Numbered from the stretch's first letter, positions 17,840 to 28,446 are shown. The stretch: DNA of 64,000 bases from Pseudoclavibacter chungangensis (GCF_013410545.1 NZ_JACCFV010000001.1:3782001-3846000), one strand, 5' to 3'. Program-made: numbers and translations. The notes: a model not told the origin generated them from the letters alone.

Positions 17840-18654
17840 GCGTCCTGCTGCTGAGGTTGGCCGGTCCGCTCCAGGCATGGGGGGTGTCGAGTCGCTTCGA
17901 ACGACGCGACACGAGGCACGAGCCCAGCAAGAGTGGCGTGCTCGGCCTCGTCGCGGCCGCTCAGGGGCGCCCGCGTGATGCCGAACTCGACGACCTCGGT
18001 CTGCTCCGCTTCGGTGTGCGCGTCGACCAGGAGGGGACCCTCCTGCGCGACTACCAGACCGCCCGCAATCCCGGATGGGCTAACCCGAAACTGTCGTATC
18101 GGTACTATCTTTCGGATGCCGTGTTCGTCGCCGGTCTCGAGGGGGAGCGCCAGCTTCTCGACTCGATCGCCGGAGCGATTCGGAGCCCCGAGTTCCCGCT
18201 GTATCTCGGTCGCCGCGCGTGTCCGCCGTCGAGGCCGCTCGTGCTCGATCTCGTCGACCAGGACCTCGATGCGGCCCTCTCGGATGCGCCGTGGCAGGCT
18301 GCCGATTGGTACTGCGCTCGCAGGCCGGGCACGGTGCGTCTACGTACGGTGCGTGATGCGCGGCCGGGGGAGCGGGGGATCGAATCGGTTCGCGACGTCC
18401 CCGTGAGCTTTTCGCCGGAGCGGCGCGAGTACGTGTGGCGGGATGTCGTCGAATCGTGGGTGCAGGTGCCGGGGGCCTCTACGGAGGTACCGGACTCCGA
18501 CGGCTCCGGTGGCGAGCTCGTCGTCGACTCGGCCACTTCGGACGGTTCGGCCGTTGCGTCCGATCGTCCCGCGGATGTCACCGCCGCGGATATGCGGGCA
18601 TCGGGTCCCCCGTCACGGCCGAGCCGTGCCGATGCGTTCGACGAGTTGATCTAG
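17836..18654 (+). CDS. cas5e: Cascade subunit Cas5e (CasD)
   Basis: Caps the 5' end of the crRNA and contacts Cas8e and the first Cas7e. The ferredoxin-like N-terminus is typical (VLLLRLAGPLQAWGVSSRFERRDTRHEPSKSGVLGLVAAAQGR), followed by FGVRVDQEGTLLRDYQTARN and the LYLGRRACPPSRPL loop. The first about 215 residues cover the normal family length. The final about 55 are Ser/Asp/Ala-rich and probably disordered, an unusual addition. The ATG overlaps the cas7e stop. The stop TAG is part of the AGGAGG ribosome-binding site of cas6e. Confidence 0.94.
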   Translation: MSVLLLRLAGPLQAWGVSSRFERRDTRHEPSKSGVLGLVAAAQGRPRDAELDDLGLLRFGVRVDQEGTLLRDYQTARNPGWANPKLSYRYYLSDAVFVAGLEGERQLLDSIAGAIRSPEFPLYLGRRACPPSRPLVLDLVDQDLDAALSDAPWQAADWYCARRPGTVRLRTVRDARPGERGIESVRDVPVSFSPERREYVWRDVVESWVQVPGASTEVPDSDGSGGELVVDSATSDGSAVASDRPADVTAADMRASGPPSRPSRADAFDELI

Positions 18655-18662
18655 GAGGCATG

Positions 18663-19364
18663 ATGTTCTTCACGAGGATGGCGCTCAACGGCGCACGTCG
18701 CGGTGCGGGGCGGCTGCTCGCATCCCCGCAGCTCATGCACGCGGCGGTACTGGCATCGTTTCCACCGCGACCGGAGGGCGAGGCGTCTGAGGGGCGCGTG
18801 CTCTGGCGGGTCGACGTGGACGGTCCGCACCGCTGGCTCTATGTCCTGAGCCCGGAACGGCCCGACCTGACCGCGGTCGTCGAGCAGGCGGGGTGGCCGC
18901 TCGCCGGCACGTGGGAGACGAAACCGTACGATTCGCTGCTGGACCGGGTGCGGCTCGGTGGCGAGTACCGGTTCGCGCTCGTCGCCAATCCTGTGCGGGA
19001 TGTCCGCGTGGGTCAGCGTCGTTCCAAGCGGTTGCCGCACGTGACGGTCGCGCAGCAGGAACAGTGGCTTCGTGAGAAGTCCGTGCGAGCCGGTTTCGAG
19101 CTACTCGCGACCGATCGAGAGGTGCTCGACGCCGCAGGCGCGGTTCGCGTCGACCGGGTCGAGGAACTCGCCGTTTCGGAGCGACGGGATCGGGTGTTCA
19201 GGCGCGGCGACGGCAAGGTCACATTGCGGACCGCGCGCTTCGATGGGCTGCTCCGCGTGACGGATGCGGACGCGTTCCGACGGGTGCTGTGCTCGGGCAT
19301 CGGCCCCGCGAAGGGATACGGATGCGGCCTGCTCACCGTGCAGCGGATCGCGGCTGACGCGTGA
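18663..19364 (+). CDS. cas6e: CRISPR RNA endonuclease Cas6e (CasE)
   Basis: Cuts the pre-crRNA at the base of each repeat hairpin and stays bound as the Cascade head. Two ferredoxin-like folds are expected in 233 residues. The N-terminal strand MFFTRMALNGARRGAGRLLASPQ LMHAAVLASFP carries the conserved start and the family His in LMHAAV. The C-terminal glycine-rich loop is nearly canonical (SGIGPAKGYGCGLLTV). The second of two tandem ATGs was chosen because it leaves four rather than one base after AGGAGG. An arginine-rich patch (DVRVGQRRSKRLPHVT) fits hairpin binding. Confidence 0.94.
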   Translation: MFFTRMALNGARRGAGRLLASPQLMHAAVLASFPPRPEGEASEGRVLWRVDVDGPHRWLYVLSPERPDLTAVVEQAGWPLAGTWETKPYDSLLDRVRLGGEYRFALVANPVRDVRVGQRRSKRLPHVTVAQQEQWLREKSVRAGFELLATDREVLDAAGAVRVDRVEELAVSERRDRVFRRGDGKVTLRTARFDGLLRVTDADAFRRVLCSGIGPAKGYGCGLLTVQRIAADA

Positions 19365-19418
19365 GACGCGAGTGGCGCTGTTCGAGGCGGCGGAGCCGAC
19401 GGTGATGGGAGGACGCTG

Positions 19419-20459
19419 ATGGGGCGTGCGCCGGGGCCTCGGCCACCGGACCTGGCGGAACTGTTGCGGGCGGAGGACCGGCTCTCGTTCCTCTACGTGG
19501 AGCACGCGATCATCAGTCGCGACGGGAATGCGGTGACGATCACGGACGCCGACGGAACGATCCATGTGCCGGCGGCCGGGCTGGGGGTGCTCCTGCTCGG
19601 TCCAGGGACGAACGTGACACACCAGGCGATGGTGACGATCGCGGAGAGCGGCTCGACCGTCGTCTGGGTGGGGGAGCGGGGCGTGCGCTACTACGCGCAC
19701 GGCCGTTCGCTCACGCTGGCGTCACGTCTGATCGAGGCGCAGGCGAAGGTGTTCGCGAACCAGCGATCGCGGCTCCGGGTCGCGCGGCGCATGTACGAGA
19801 TGCGGTTTCCGGGTGAGGACGTCTCCCAGGCGACCATGCAGCAGCTACGCGGACGTGAGGGCGCGCGCGTGCGCCGCATCTACCGAGAGCATTCGGTGCG
19901 AACCGGTGTGCCGTGGGTTCGGAGGGACTATCGCGTCGATGATTTCGACGCGTCCGATTCGATCAATCTCGCGCTCTCGGCCGCGAACGTGTGCCTCTAC
20001 GGGGTCGTGCACGCGATCATCGTGGCGATCGGGTGCAGCCCCTCGCTCGGAATCGTGCACTCGGGTGAGGTGCGCTCGTTCGTGTACGACATCGCGGATC
20101 TCTACAAGACGGAGGTGTGCGTGCCGACCGCGTTCGACATCGTGGCGAGAGGCGACTCGGACGACCTCGAACGCGATGTCCGCAAGGCGGTTCGTGATCG
20201 CCTCGTCGACGGGGCGCTCATGCGTCGATGTGTTGGGGACATCCGGGCGTTGCTCGCGTTCGGCCTGGACTCCGATGGGTTCGACGGCGACGAGCCGGGG
20301 GACGGGGCCGATGCCGGCCTGTGGGACGGTCGCGACGGTGTCGTTTCCGGCGGAGTCAACTACTCGAGCGGTGCGTCGGCGACGTGGCCGGGCTCGCGTG
20401 CCGCAGATGACGAGCTCGAGCTGCCGGAGGCTGATGTGATCGATGGGGAGGCGACGTGA
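19419..20459 (+). CDS. cas1e: CRISPR integrase Cas1e with extended acidic tail
   Basis: Integrates new spacers at the leader-proximal repeat as a complex with Cas2. Metal ligands expected for Cas1 are visible: Glu147 (RGREGARVRR), His214 (GIVHSGEVRSFVYDIADLYK), with Asp224 and Asp227 just after. The core ends near residue 283. A further about 63 residues are strongly acidic (SDGFDGDEPGDGADAG, later DDELELPEADVIDGEAT), beyond the roughly 300-residue family norm. The ATG at 19419 follows GGGAGGACGCTG. The stop overlaps the cas2e GTG as GTGA. Confidence 0.95.
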   Translation: MGRAPGPRPPDLAELLRAEDRLSFLYVEHAIISRDGNAVTITDADGTIHVPAAGLGVLLLGPGTNVTHQAMVTIAESGSTVVWVGERGVRYYAHGRSLTLASRLIEAQAKVFANQRSRLRVARRMYEMRFPGEDVSQATMQQLRGREGARVRRIYREHSVRTGVPWVRRDYRVDDFDASDSINLALSAANVCLYGVVHAIIVAIGCSPSLGIVHSGEVRSFVYDIADLYKTEVCVPTAFDIVARGDSDDLERDVRKAVRDRLVDGALMRRCVGDIRALLAFGLDSDGFDGDEPGDGADAGLWDGRDGVVSGGVNYSSGASATWPGSRAADDELELPEADVIDGEAT

Positions 20460-20902
20460 TCGTTCTCGTGCTCGCCGCGTGCCCCGCCGGTCTCCGCGGA
20501 CAGTTGACCAGGTGGTTGATGGAGATCGCGCCGGGTGTGTTCGTCGGCCGCGTCTCACGCCGAGTGCGCGAGCTGCTGTGGGCGCGGGTGGTGGAGCTGA
20601 GTCGTGACGGGAGGGCCATCATGGTGTTCTCCGCTCGCAATGAACAGCGTCTCGACTTTCTCGTCCATCGCAGCGAGTGGGTCCCCGTGGAACGCGACGG
20701 GTTGCAGCTCATTCTTCGTCCGTCGCTGGACGGGCCGAAGCGTGCCGTGGGCAGGGGCGTGGTCGCCGGTGGGGTGGAGGGGGATGCCGCTGCGTCGTCC
20801 GCGAACTCCGTCGACGAGAATCCTCGTCGTGGTTGGAGCAGGGCGTCTCAACGGCGCATCGCGGCGCGGCGCCGAGGCGGCCGACGAGCGGAGGATTCGT
20901 GA
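20456..20902 (+). CDS. cas2e: CRISPR adaptation protein Cas2e with extended basic tail
   Basis: Dimeric scaffold of the Cas1-Cas2 integrase. The first about 95 residues are the compact I-E type Cas2 (VIVLVLAACPAGLRGQLTRWLMEIAPGVFVGRVSRRVRELLWARVVE, then RAIMVFSARNEQRLDFLVHRSEW). The remaining about 50 residues are unusual for the family. They end in a dense Arg run (RRGWSRASQRRIAARRRGGRR), the opposite charge to the Cas1 tail encoded immediately upstream. GTG start overlapping the cas1e stop. The stop lies only 71 bases before the first CRISPR repeat. Confidence 0.94.
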   Translation: MIVLVLAACPAGLRGQLTRWLMEIAPGVFVGRVSRRVRELLWARVVELSRDGRAIMVFSARNEQRLDFLVHRSEWVPVERDGLQLILRPSLDGPKRAVGRGVVAGGVEGDAAASSANSVDENPRRGWSRASQRRIAARRRGGRRAEDS

Positions 20903-20973
20903 GCCGCCTGCGGGGCCCGCGGAAAGTGATGCTGGAACCAGGATTCGGTACGATAAACACCTGATCAAGAAGT
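20903..20973 (+). promoter_or_regulatory. Short CRISPR leader
   Basis: Only 71 bases separate the cas2e stop from repeat 1. The stretch is locally AT-richer than its surroundings (TACGATAAACACCTGATCAA) and holds a -10-like TACGAT at 20949-20954 with a weak GTGATG 17 bases upstream, so the array may be transcribed from here. CTGGAACCAG at 20931-20940 region is a small inverted repeat that could guide integration. Confidence 0.55.
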
Positions 20974-23900
20974 GTGCTCCCCGCCCACGCGGGGATGAGC
21001 CCTCTCTGGAGGAGCTATGACCATCAACATTCGCGTGCTCCCCGCCCACGCGGGGATGAGCCCCTCACGCTCCGGGCGTGGACGTCGGGGTCGGCGTGCT
21101 CCCCGCCCACGCGGGGATGAGCCCCGGCCGAGACCGCTATCGATCCCGGACCCGACGTGCTCCCCGCCCACGCGGGGATGAGCCCCCGTACTCGTCCGAC
21201 GAGAACGTCGCGGCCGAGTGCTCCCCGCCCACGCGGGGATGAGCCGCTCTCCTACCGACACGCCCGAGATCGAGGGGTGTGCTCCCCGCCCACGCGGGGA
21301 TGAGCCCCCCGCCGGCACGACGCAGTGCCGGCAGATCCAGTGCTCCCCGCCCACGCGGGGATGAGCCGCCGGCCACTCGTGATCTCAGACGCTTCGTGCG
21401 GTGCTCCCCGCCCACGCGGGGATGAGCCGTCCTGATCCGTGCTCCCGGCTGTGACACCAGCGTGCTCCCCGCCCACGCGGGGATGAGCCGAGGCGATGCA
21501 GGAGGTCGCCGAGGGCGCTCTCGTGCTCCCCGCCCACGCGGGGATGAGCCCGCTCACCTCACTAGCACCAGCCGCGAGAGCAAGTGCTCCCCGCCCACGC
21601 GGGGATGAGCCGAACGCTCCCGCGGCCATGAGCACGACGGCGGCGTGCTCCCCGCCCACGCGGGGATGAGCCCCGGACGCGCTCGCCCCGCTTATGCGCA
21701 TCGTGGTGCTCCCCGCCCACGCGGGGATGAGCCCCGGACGCGCTCGCCCCGCTTATGCGCATCGTGGTGCTCCCCGCCCACGCGGGGATGAGCCTCAAGA
21801 CCGAGTTCCCGGCCCACTGCAGGACCGGTGCTCCCCGCCCACGCGGGGATGAGCCCCTGAGCATTTCGTCTTCCTCCTGTGTGCTGTCGTGCTCCCCGCC
21901 CACGCGGGGATGAGCCGCGGCTGGAGACGGCTCGTGACTCGGCCGCTGAGTGCTCCCCGCCCACGCGGGGATGAGCCGTTCATGACGCTCGAGGCCCGGA
22001 GCCGCCCGTTGTGCTCCCCGCCCACGCGGGGATGAGCCGTAACGGCGTGACGTACGGGATCGCGGCCGCGGGTGCTCCCCGCCCACGCGGGGATGAGCCG
22101 CCCGACCAGATCGCCGAGTACCGCGCGTTGCGGTGCTCCCCGCCCACGCGGGGATGAGCCCCCGTCGGCCCGACATACACGGGCTCAGCACCGGTGCTCC
22201 CCGCCCACGCGGGGATGAGCCGCAGGCCGCGGTCGCGCCCGTTAACTTCGTGATGTGCTCCCCGCCCACGCGGGGATGAGCCTCTGTGCCCGGATCGAGT
22301 CGAACGTCGTCGCAGGTGCTCCCCGCCCACGCGGGGATGAGCCCAGCTACGGCTACATGGCGCCGTCCGTCACGCTGTGCTCCCCGCCCACGCGGGGATG
22401 AGCCCTACGAGTTCAAGATGCTCGAGTCGATCCTGGGGTGCTCCCCGCCCACGCGGGGATGAGCCGTACTACCCAATGAAGTACTACCCATTGAAGAAGT
22501 GCTCCCCGCCCACGCGGGGATGAGCCCCGGATATCGCGCCCGACGATGACCTGCTCGGCGTGCTCCCCGCCCACGCGGGGATGAGCCCCGGATATCGCGC
22601 CCGACGATGACCTGCTCGGCGTGCTCCCCGCCCACGCGGGGATGAGCCCGGCGACGACGACGGGATCAGGTCGACCGTGAAGTGCTCCCCGCCCACGCGG
22701 GGATGAGCCCGCGTCGCGCACCTCCGCGGTCTCGGGTGTCTCGTGCTCCCCGCCCACGCGGGGATGAGCCCCCTACCCTAGCGAGCATCGCCAACGCCAT
22801 GGGGTGCTCCCCGCCCACGCGGGGATGAGCCCCTCACGCTCCGGGCGTGGACGTCGGGGTCGGCGTGCTCCCCGCCCACGCGGGGATGAGCCCGAGCCGG
22901 TGGAGTCCGCGAAGCCCGCGTCCGCGTGCTCCCCGCCCACGCGGGGATGAGCCGCCGATGATCACCGACGTCGGGTCGGCGTTCTCGTGCTCCCCGCCCA
23001 CGCGGGGATGAGCCCCACCGCGAGATGCAGAAGTGGCGTCGGCTCATGTGCTCCCCGCCCACGCGGGGATGAGCCCCCTGCTCGCGCAGCACCCGGAACA
23101 GCCGGTTCGTGCTCCCCGCCCACGCGGGGATGAGCCCACGGTCAACAGCGCGGGCGGGTCGTACGTGACGTGCTCCCCGCCCACGCGGGGATGAGCCCAT
23201 CGAGCGGGGCACAGATTGCCACCGCAATTCGTGCTCCCCGCCCACGCGGGGATGAGCCCCAGCACAAGAACGTGCTCGGCCTGATCCGCGAGTGCTCCCC
23301 GCCCACGCGGGGATGAGCCGTGGACTGACCTCGCGGGCAGTGGCCTCGCGGAGTGCTCCCCGCCCACGCGGGGATGAGCCCCCGCCCACCGCCGACGTCA
23401 CCGGCGACAGGAAGTGCTCCCCGCCCACGCGGGGATGAGCCGCGGGTGCTCTCGTCGATGCCCCGGCCGGTGACGTGCTCCCCGCCCACGCGGGGATGAG
23501 CCCTCCGCCGCGACGACCTCGACCCTCGGCGACGCGTGCTCCCCGCCCACGCGGGGATGAGCCGTACATGGACACGCTTGGGCTGACCCCGTCTATGTGC
23601 TCCCCGCCCACGCGGGGATGAGCCGGTGGCGGCGTGATGCACGAGACGCAGGAGGCCGTGCTCCCCGCCCACGCGGGGATGAGCCCGAGGGTGCGTGGTT
23701 GTACCCGTCCGGCGTGAAGTGCTCCCCGCCCACGCGGGGATGAGCCCCGCCGCGCGAGGATCGTGCGGAACGACTCCCCGTGCTCCCCGCCCACGCGGGG
23801 ATGAGCCCAAGGCCCGGCCCGGCGTGTACCCGGGCAGGACGTGCTCCCCGCCCACGCGGGGATGAGCCCCGGGGTTCCATCGGAAGGCGAGGTGGTCGCA

Positions 23901-26900
23901 CGTGCTCCCCGCCCACGCGGGGATGAGCCCGCGGTGCTGGTCGAGTGGGACAAGGCCGCGGAGGTGCTCCCCGCCCACGCGGGGATGAGCCCGGTCGAGA
24001 TCTTGGGGATGTGGAAGTGTGCGCCGTGCTCCCCGCCCACGCGGGGATGAGCCCGTGTCGAGGTCGTCGGTGGTGAGCGTGTCGGTGTGCTCCCCGCCCA
24101 CGCGGGGATGAGCCGCGACATGAGCGGCGCCGACGCATTGAACTGGTGTGCTCCCCGCCCACGCGGGGATGAGCCCACCGCCTCACCACCGAGACGAGCC
24201 CAGATCCCGTGCTCCCCGCCCACGCGGGGATGAGCCGTCGGACGTGTCGGCGAACATGGTCGTCGGCCGGTGCTCCCCGCCCACGCGGGGATGAGCCTCG
24301 GTTCGGCTTGATGTGGCGGCGGCCCCATCCGTGCTCCCCGCCCACGCGGGGATGAGCCTCCACGGGAGGTGTCATGTCCGGAGCGGGATCGGTGCTCCCC
24401 GCCCACGCGGGGATGAGCCCCCGTCAGCCCGTCCCCCTCGATCCCGAACCCGGTGCTCCCCGCCCACGCGGGGATGAGCCCCTGTTCGTCCCGGGGTCGA
24501 CCCGCGACGCGATGTGCTCCCCGCCCACGCGGGGATGAGCCCTCGAAGGCACCACTCGACACGACGAGCGTGTTGTGCTCCCCGCCCACGCGGGGATGAG
24601 CCCCAGGACCCGCGGTTCCCCCGACTTCACGTCGCGTGCTCCCCGCCCACGCGGGGATGAGCCCTCGGCCGGATGCTCTCGGTAGACCTGGACGGCGTGC
24701 TCCCCGCCCACGCGGGGATGAGCCCACCAGCAGCTCGAACGCGCTCAGATCACTGTCGTGCTCCCCGCCCACGCGGGGATGAGCCCCCGACCTCATCGAA
24801 CACGGCGTCGCCGTAGTCGTGCTCCCCGCCCACGCGGGGATGAGCCCCTGCCCACCCTCTGAAAGGTAGTGGAGCATGAGTGCTCCCCGCCCACGCGGGG
24901 ATGAGCCGTACTACCCAATGAAGTACTACCCATAGAAGAAGTGCTCCCCGCCCACGCGGGGATGAGCCCGACACGCTGTAGGTGCGCCCCTCAGACCAAC
25001 GGTGCTCCCCGCCCACGCGGGGATGAGCCCGCGGAGATCGGCGCGTACGAGAGCACGGACGGTGCTCCCCGCCCACGCGGGGATGAGCCGCCGATCCGCG
25101 ACGGCGAGACGAAGGCGGTCGCGTGCTCCCCGCCCACGCGGGGATGAGCCCCCGCGCAGCGAGTCCGCGCCGATCCCGGCCGAGTGCTCCCCGCCCACGC
25201 GGGGATGAGCCCGGACGGTGCTCACCCCACTTCGCGAGGCAGTAGTGCTCCCCGCCCACGCGGGGATGAGCCCGCGTAGAACCGGTCTCGGTCTTGCGCG
25301 TGTCCGTGCTCCCCGCCCACGCGGGGATGAGCCCTGGAGGGCGATGGCGACGGGTTCTTGGTCGCCGTGCTCCCCGCCCACGCGGGGATGAGCCGGCGCG
25401 CGCCGCGACGGGACCGTCGAGCGATTTGTGCTCCCCGCCCACGCGGGGATGAGCCCCTCACGCTCCGGGCGTGGACGTCGGGCAGCGCGTGCTCCCCGCC
25501 CACGCGGGGATGAGCCCTCCGCCCGCAACCCCGACAACTCGCTCGCCATGTGCTCCCCGCCCACGCGGGGATGAGCCACGCCAGCGAGATTCCCGCCATG
25601 AGCGCCGGGGTGTGCTCCCCGCCCACGCGGGGATGAGCCCGCCGCCGCGGCGCCGGGGGCGTCATACTCGCCGTGCTCCCCGCCCACGCGGGGATGAGCC
25701 TGCGGCCCTGCTCGAGCTCGGTAGCGAACCGATGTGCTCCCCGCCCACGCGGGGATGAGCCGCGGGCGGACGCGATCGTGCGAGCGATGGGCTTGGTGCT
25801 CCCCGCCCACGCGGGGATGAGCCCGCATACACGGCGACGCCGACGAGGCAGAACACGTGCTCCCCGCCCACGCGGGGATGAGCCCACGAGCGCCGCCCGC
25901 TCCAGCGCCCACACGGGGTGCTCCCCGCCCACGCGGGGATGAGCCCAAGGGCATCTACAACGAGACGCGCGAGGAGACGTGCTCCCCGCCCACGCGGGGA
26001 TGAGCCTCTCGCGCAGCTCGACGGGGCGACGATCAACGCGTGCTCCCCGCCCACGCGGGGATGAGCCCGACGGCACGGGGTGGGTGCGGGAATCGTCGGG
26101 ATGCTCCCCGCCCACGCGGGGATGAGCCGGACGCGATCACGCAGGCCTGGGAACTCATCAAGTGCTCCCCGCCCACGCGGGGATGAGCCCATCAGCGGCC
26201 GCTACACGATCGCCAACGTCATGTGCTCCCCGCCCACGCGGGGATGAGCCTGAGTGAGCAAGCCCCGAGAATGGTGGGCTGGAGTGCTCCCCGCCCACGC
26301 GGGGATGAGCCTGCGATCGGGGCGCTTCGGAACGTCACGCACGCGTGCTCCCCGCCCACGCGGGGATGAGCCGTGCATCACCGGAGCGTCCGGGGTACCC
26401 GACAGGTGCTCCCCGCCCACGCGGGGATGAGCCCAGATAGACGAACACAGATCGGGGAGGTAGGACGTGCTCCCCGCCCACGCGGGGATGAGCCCGCGTC
26501 GTGGTGGCCGTCGACGATGCGCGCGCAGTGCTCCCCGCCCACGCGGGGATGAGCCCACGGTCAACACGGCGGGCGGGTCGTACGTGGTGTGCTCCCCGCC
26601 CACGCGGGGATGAGCCCAAGGTCGTGGGGCGATGGAAGGGGCGCGGATGGTGCTCCCCGCCCACGCGGGGATGAGCCGGGACGAGCGTCGTGTCGGGGTC
26701 GAACGGCCAAGTGCTCCCCGCCCACGCGGGGATGAGCCGTTCTTCGTCGCCTCGCACACCGGCCTGCCGTCGTGCTCCCCGCCCACGCGGGGATGAGCCC
26801 CCGACTCGCACGGTCTTCGTCTGCATCGCGTTGTGCTCCCCGCCCACGCGGGGATGAGCCGACAGGACTCAAGGGCAAGGTCGACGGCGTCTAGTGCTCC

Positions 26901-28325
26901 CCGCCCACGCGGGGATGAGCCCGGCAAGAACTGCACCGGGCGACGCCGATTCTGGTGCTCCCCGCCCACGCGGGGATGAGCCGACAGGACTCAAGGGCAA
27001 GGTCGACGGCGTCTAGTGCTCCCCGCCCACGCGGGGATGAGCCCGGCAAGAACTGCACCGGGCGACGCCGATTCTGGTGCTCCCCGCCCACGCGGGGATG
27101 AGCCGCCCGAGGCTCGCGCGTTCAAGCGGTGGATTACGTGCTCCCCGCCCACGCGGGGATGAGCCCCACGGCTCGCCGCCGATCGTGACGGTGCGGACGT
27201 GCTCCCCGCCCACGCGGGGATGAGCCCTAGTCCCGGCATCATCCCGCGCCGTCCCACGAGGTGCTCCCCGCCCACGCGGGGATGAGCCCACCGCCAGGCC
27301 GACGCGGGGCGAGAGCACGCCGTGCTCCCCGCCCACGCGGGGATGAGCCGCACAAATGCGGCCCCTCGGCGGCGCCAGTTGCGTGCTCCCCGCCCACGCG
27401 GGGATGAGCCCGACACCGAGCCTGATTCAGACAGAAACGCCCCGTGCTCCCCGCCCACGCGGGGATGAGCCCGCGCCGTCACCGAGCCATCGCTTAGTGA
27501 CGAGGTGCTCCCCGCCCACGCGGGGATGAGCCCATGCTCAGCATCCCTGACGGGTCGCTCTCCAAGTGCTCCCCGCCCACGCGGGGATGAGCCGTACAGC
27601 ATCACGGCGAAGACGATCGGCGTGATGTGCTCCCCGCCCACGCGGGGATGAGCCCATCGCCGTGTTCAACCTCCGTGCAGTCACCCCGTGCTCCCCGCCC
27701 ACGCGGGGATGAGCCGACCCTCTTCCTCTTCTCAGCCCCGGCAGTCGGGTGCTCCCCGCCCACGCGGGGATGAGCCCCAGGTCGGCGCGATCGACGTCGG
27801 CCAGCTCACGTGCTCCCCGCCCACGCGGGGATGAGCCGGAGGCGACCGATGCCTGACCGTCTGTCCGATGGTGCTCCCCGCCCACGCGGGGATGAGCCCG
27901 GCACCTCGTCCGTGCTCTCGTACGCGCCGATGTGCTCCCCGCCCACGCGGGGATGAGCCGACGACCATGCTCGCCGCTGCACGGGCACGACCGTGCTCCC
28001 CGCCCACGCGGGGATGAGCCCGAGCCGGCGGCGCTGGTTGCGGCGTGCTGGGCGTGCTCCCCGCCCACGCGGGATGAGCCCACCAGGTCCTCCGCGACCC
28101 CCTCCGAGGCGCGGCGCTCCCCGCCCACGCGGGGATGAGCCTCCGAGGTCTTTGACGATTGCGCGCGTCTCGTCGTGCTCCCCGCCCACGCGGGGATGAG
28201 CCGCTCGGGACGTTCCTCGTCGGCCTCATTACGGGCGTGTTCCCCGCCCACGCGGGGATGAGCCCATCATCTAGCGCATCGAGAACGGCGCCCTGTAGTG
28301 CTCCCCGCCCACGCGGGCATGAGCC
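20974..28325 (+). CRISPR. Type I-E CRISPR array, 121 recognisable repeats
   Basis: A 28-nt repeat (begins GTGCTCCCCG, ends GGGGATGAGCC; a 29th base is C or G in most units) recurs every 61 bases. Walking the sequence by hand gives 121 copies and 120 spacers, almost all 33 nt with a few of 32 or 34. CCCCGC-CCAC-GCGGGG is the Cas6e hairpin. Nearly all copies are identical; exceptions are A at position 1 at 26101, a one-base deletion in the G run at 28054, GCG start at 28114, GTGTT at 28237 and GGGC at 28298. The leader is at the cas2 side, so the newest spacers are near 20974. Several spacers are duplicated singly or as blocks. Confidence 0.98.
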
Positions 28326-28446
28326 CGCGAAGTCGCGCTCGGGTGGGAGTACGGCTGGGGGCTCCCCGCCCACGCGGGAACGCCGATCTCGCTGCGCGCT
28401 CAACCCATCGCGCTCGGACACACCCCCGCCCGCGCCGGGACGAACC
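28326..28446 (+). repeat. Decayed repeats at the trailer end of the array
   Basis: Two more units in register are strongly degenerate: one at 28359-28386 keeps the 5' half (GCTCCCCGCCCACGCGGG) but has lost GATGAGCC, and one at about 28419-28446 keeps only scattered identity (CCCCGCCCGCGCCGGGACGAACC pattern). Together with the mutated copies before them they mark the ancestral end of the array. Confidence 0.8.

Noticed and set aside
20965..28260. Long minus-strand open frames through the CRISPR array encoding repeated motifs such as HPRVGGEH, SSPRGRGA and LIPAWAGST
   Set aside because: They are the antisense translation of the repeat in three frames. The 61-base period and absence of stops in the repeat create them; this is a well-known false annotation.
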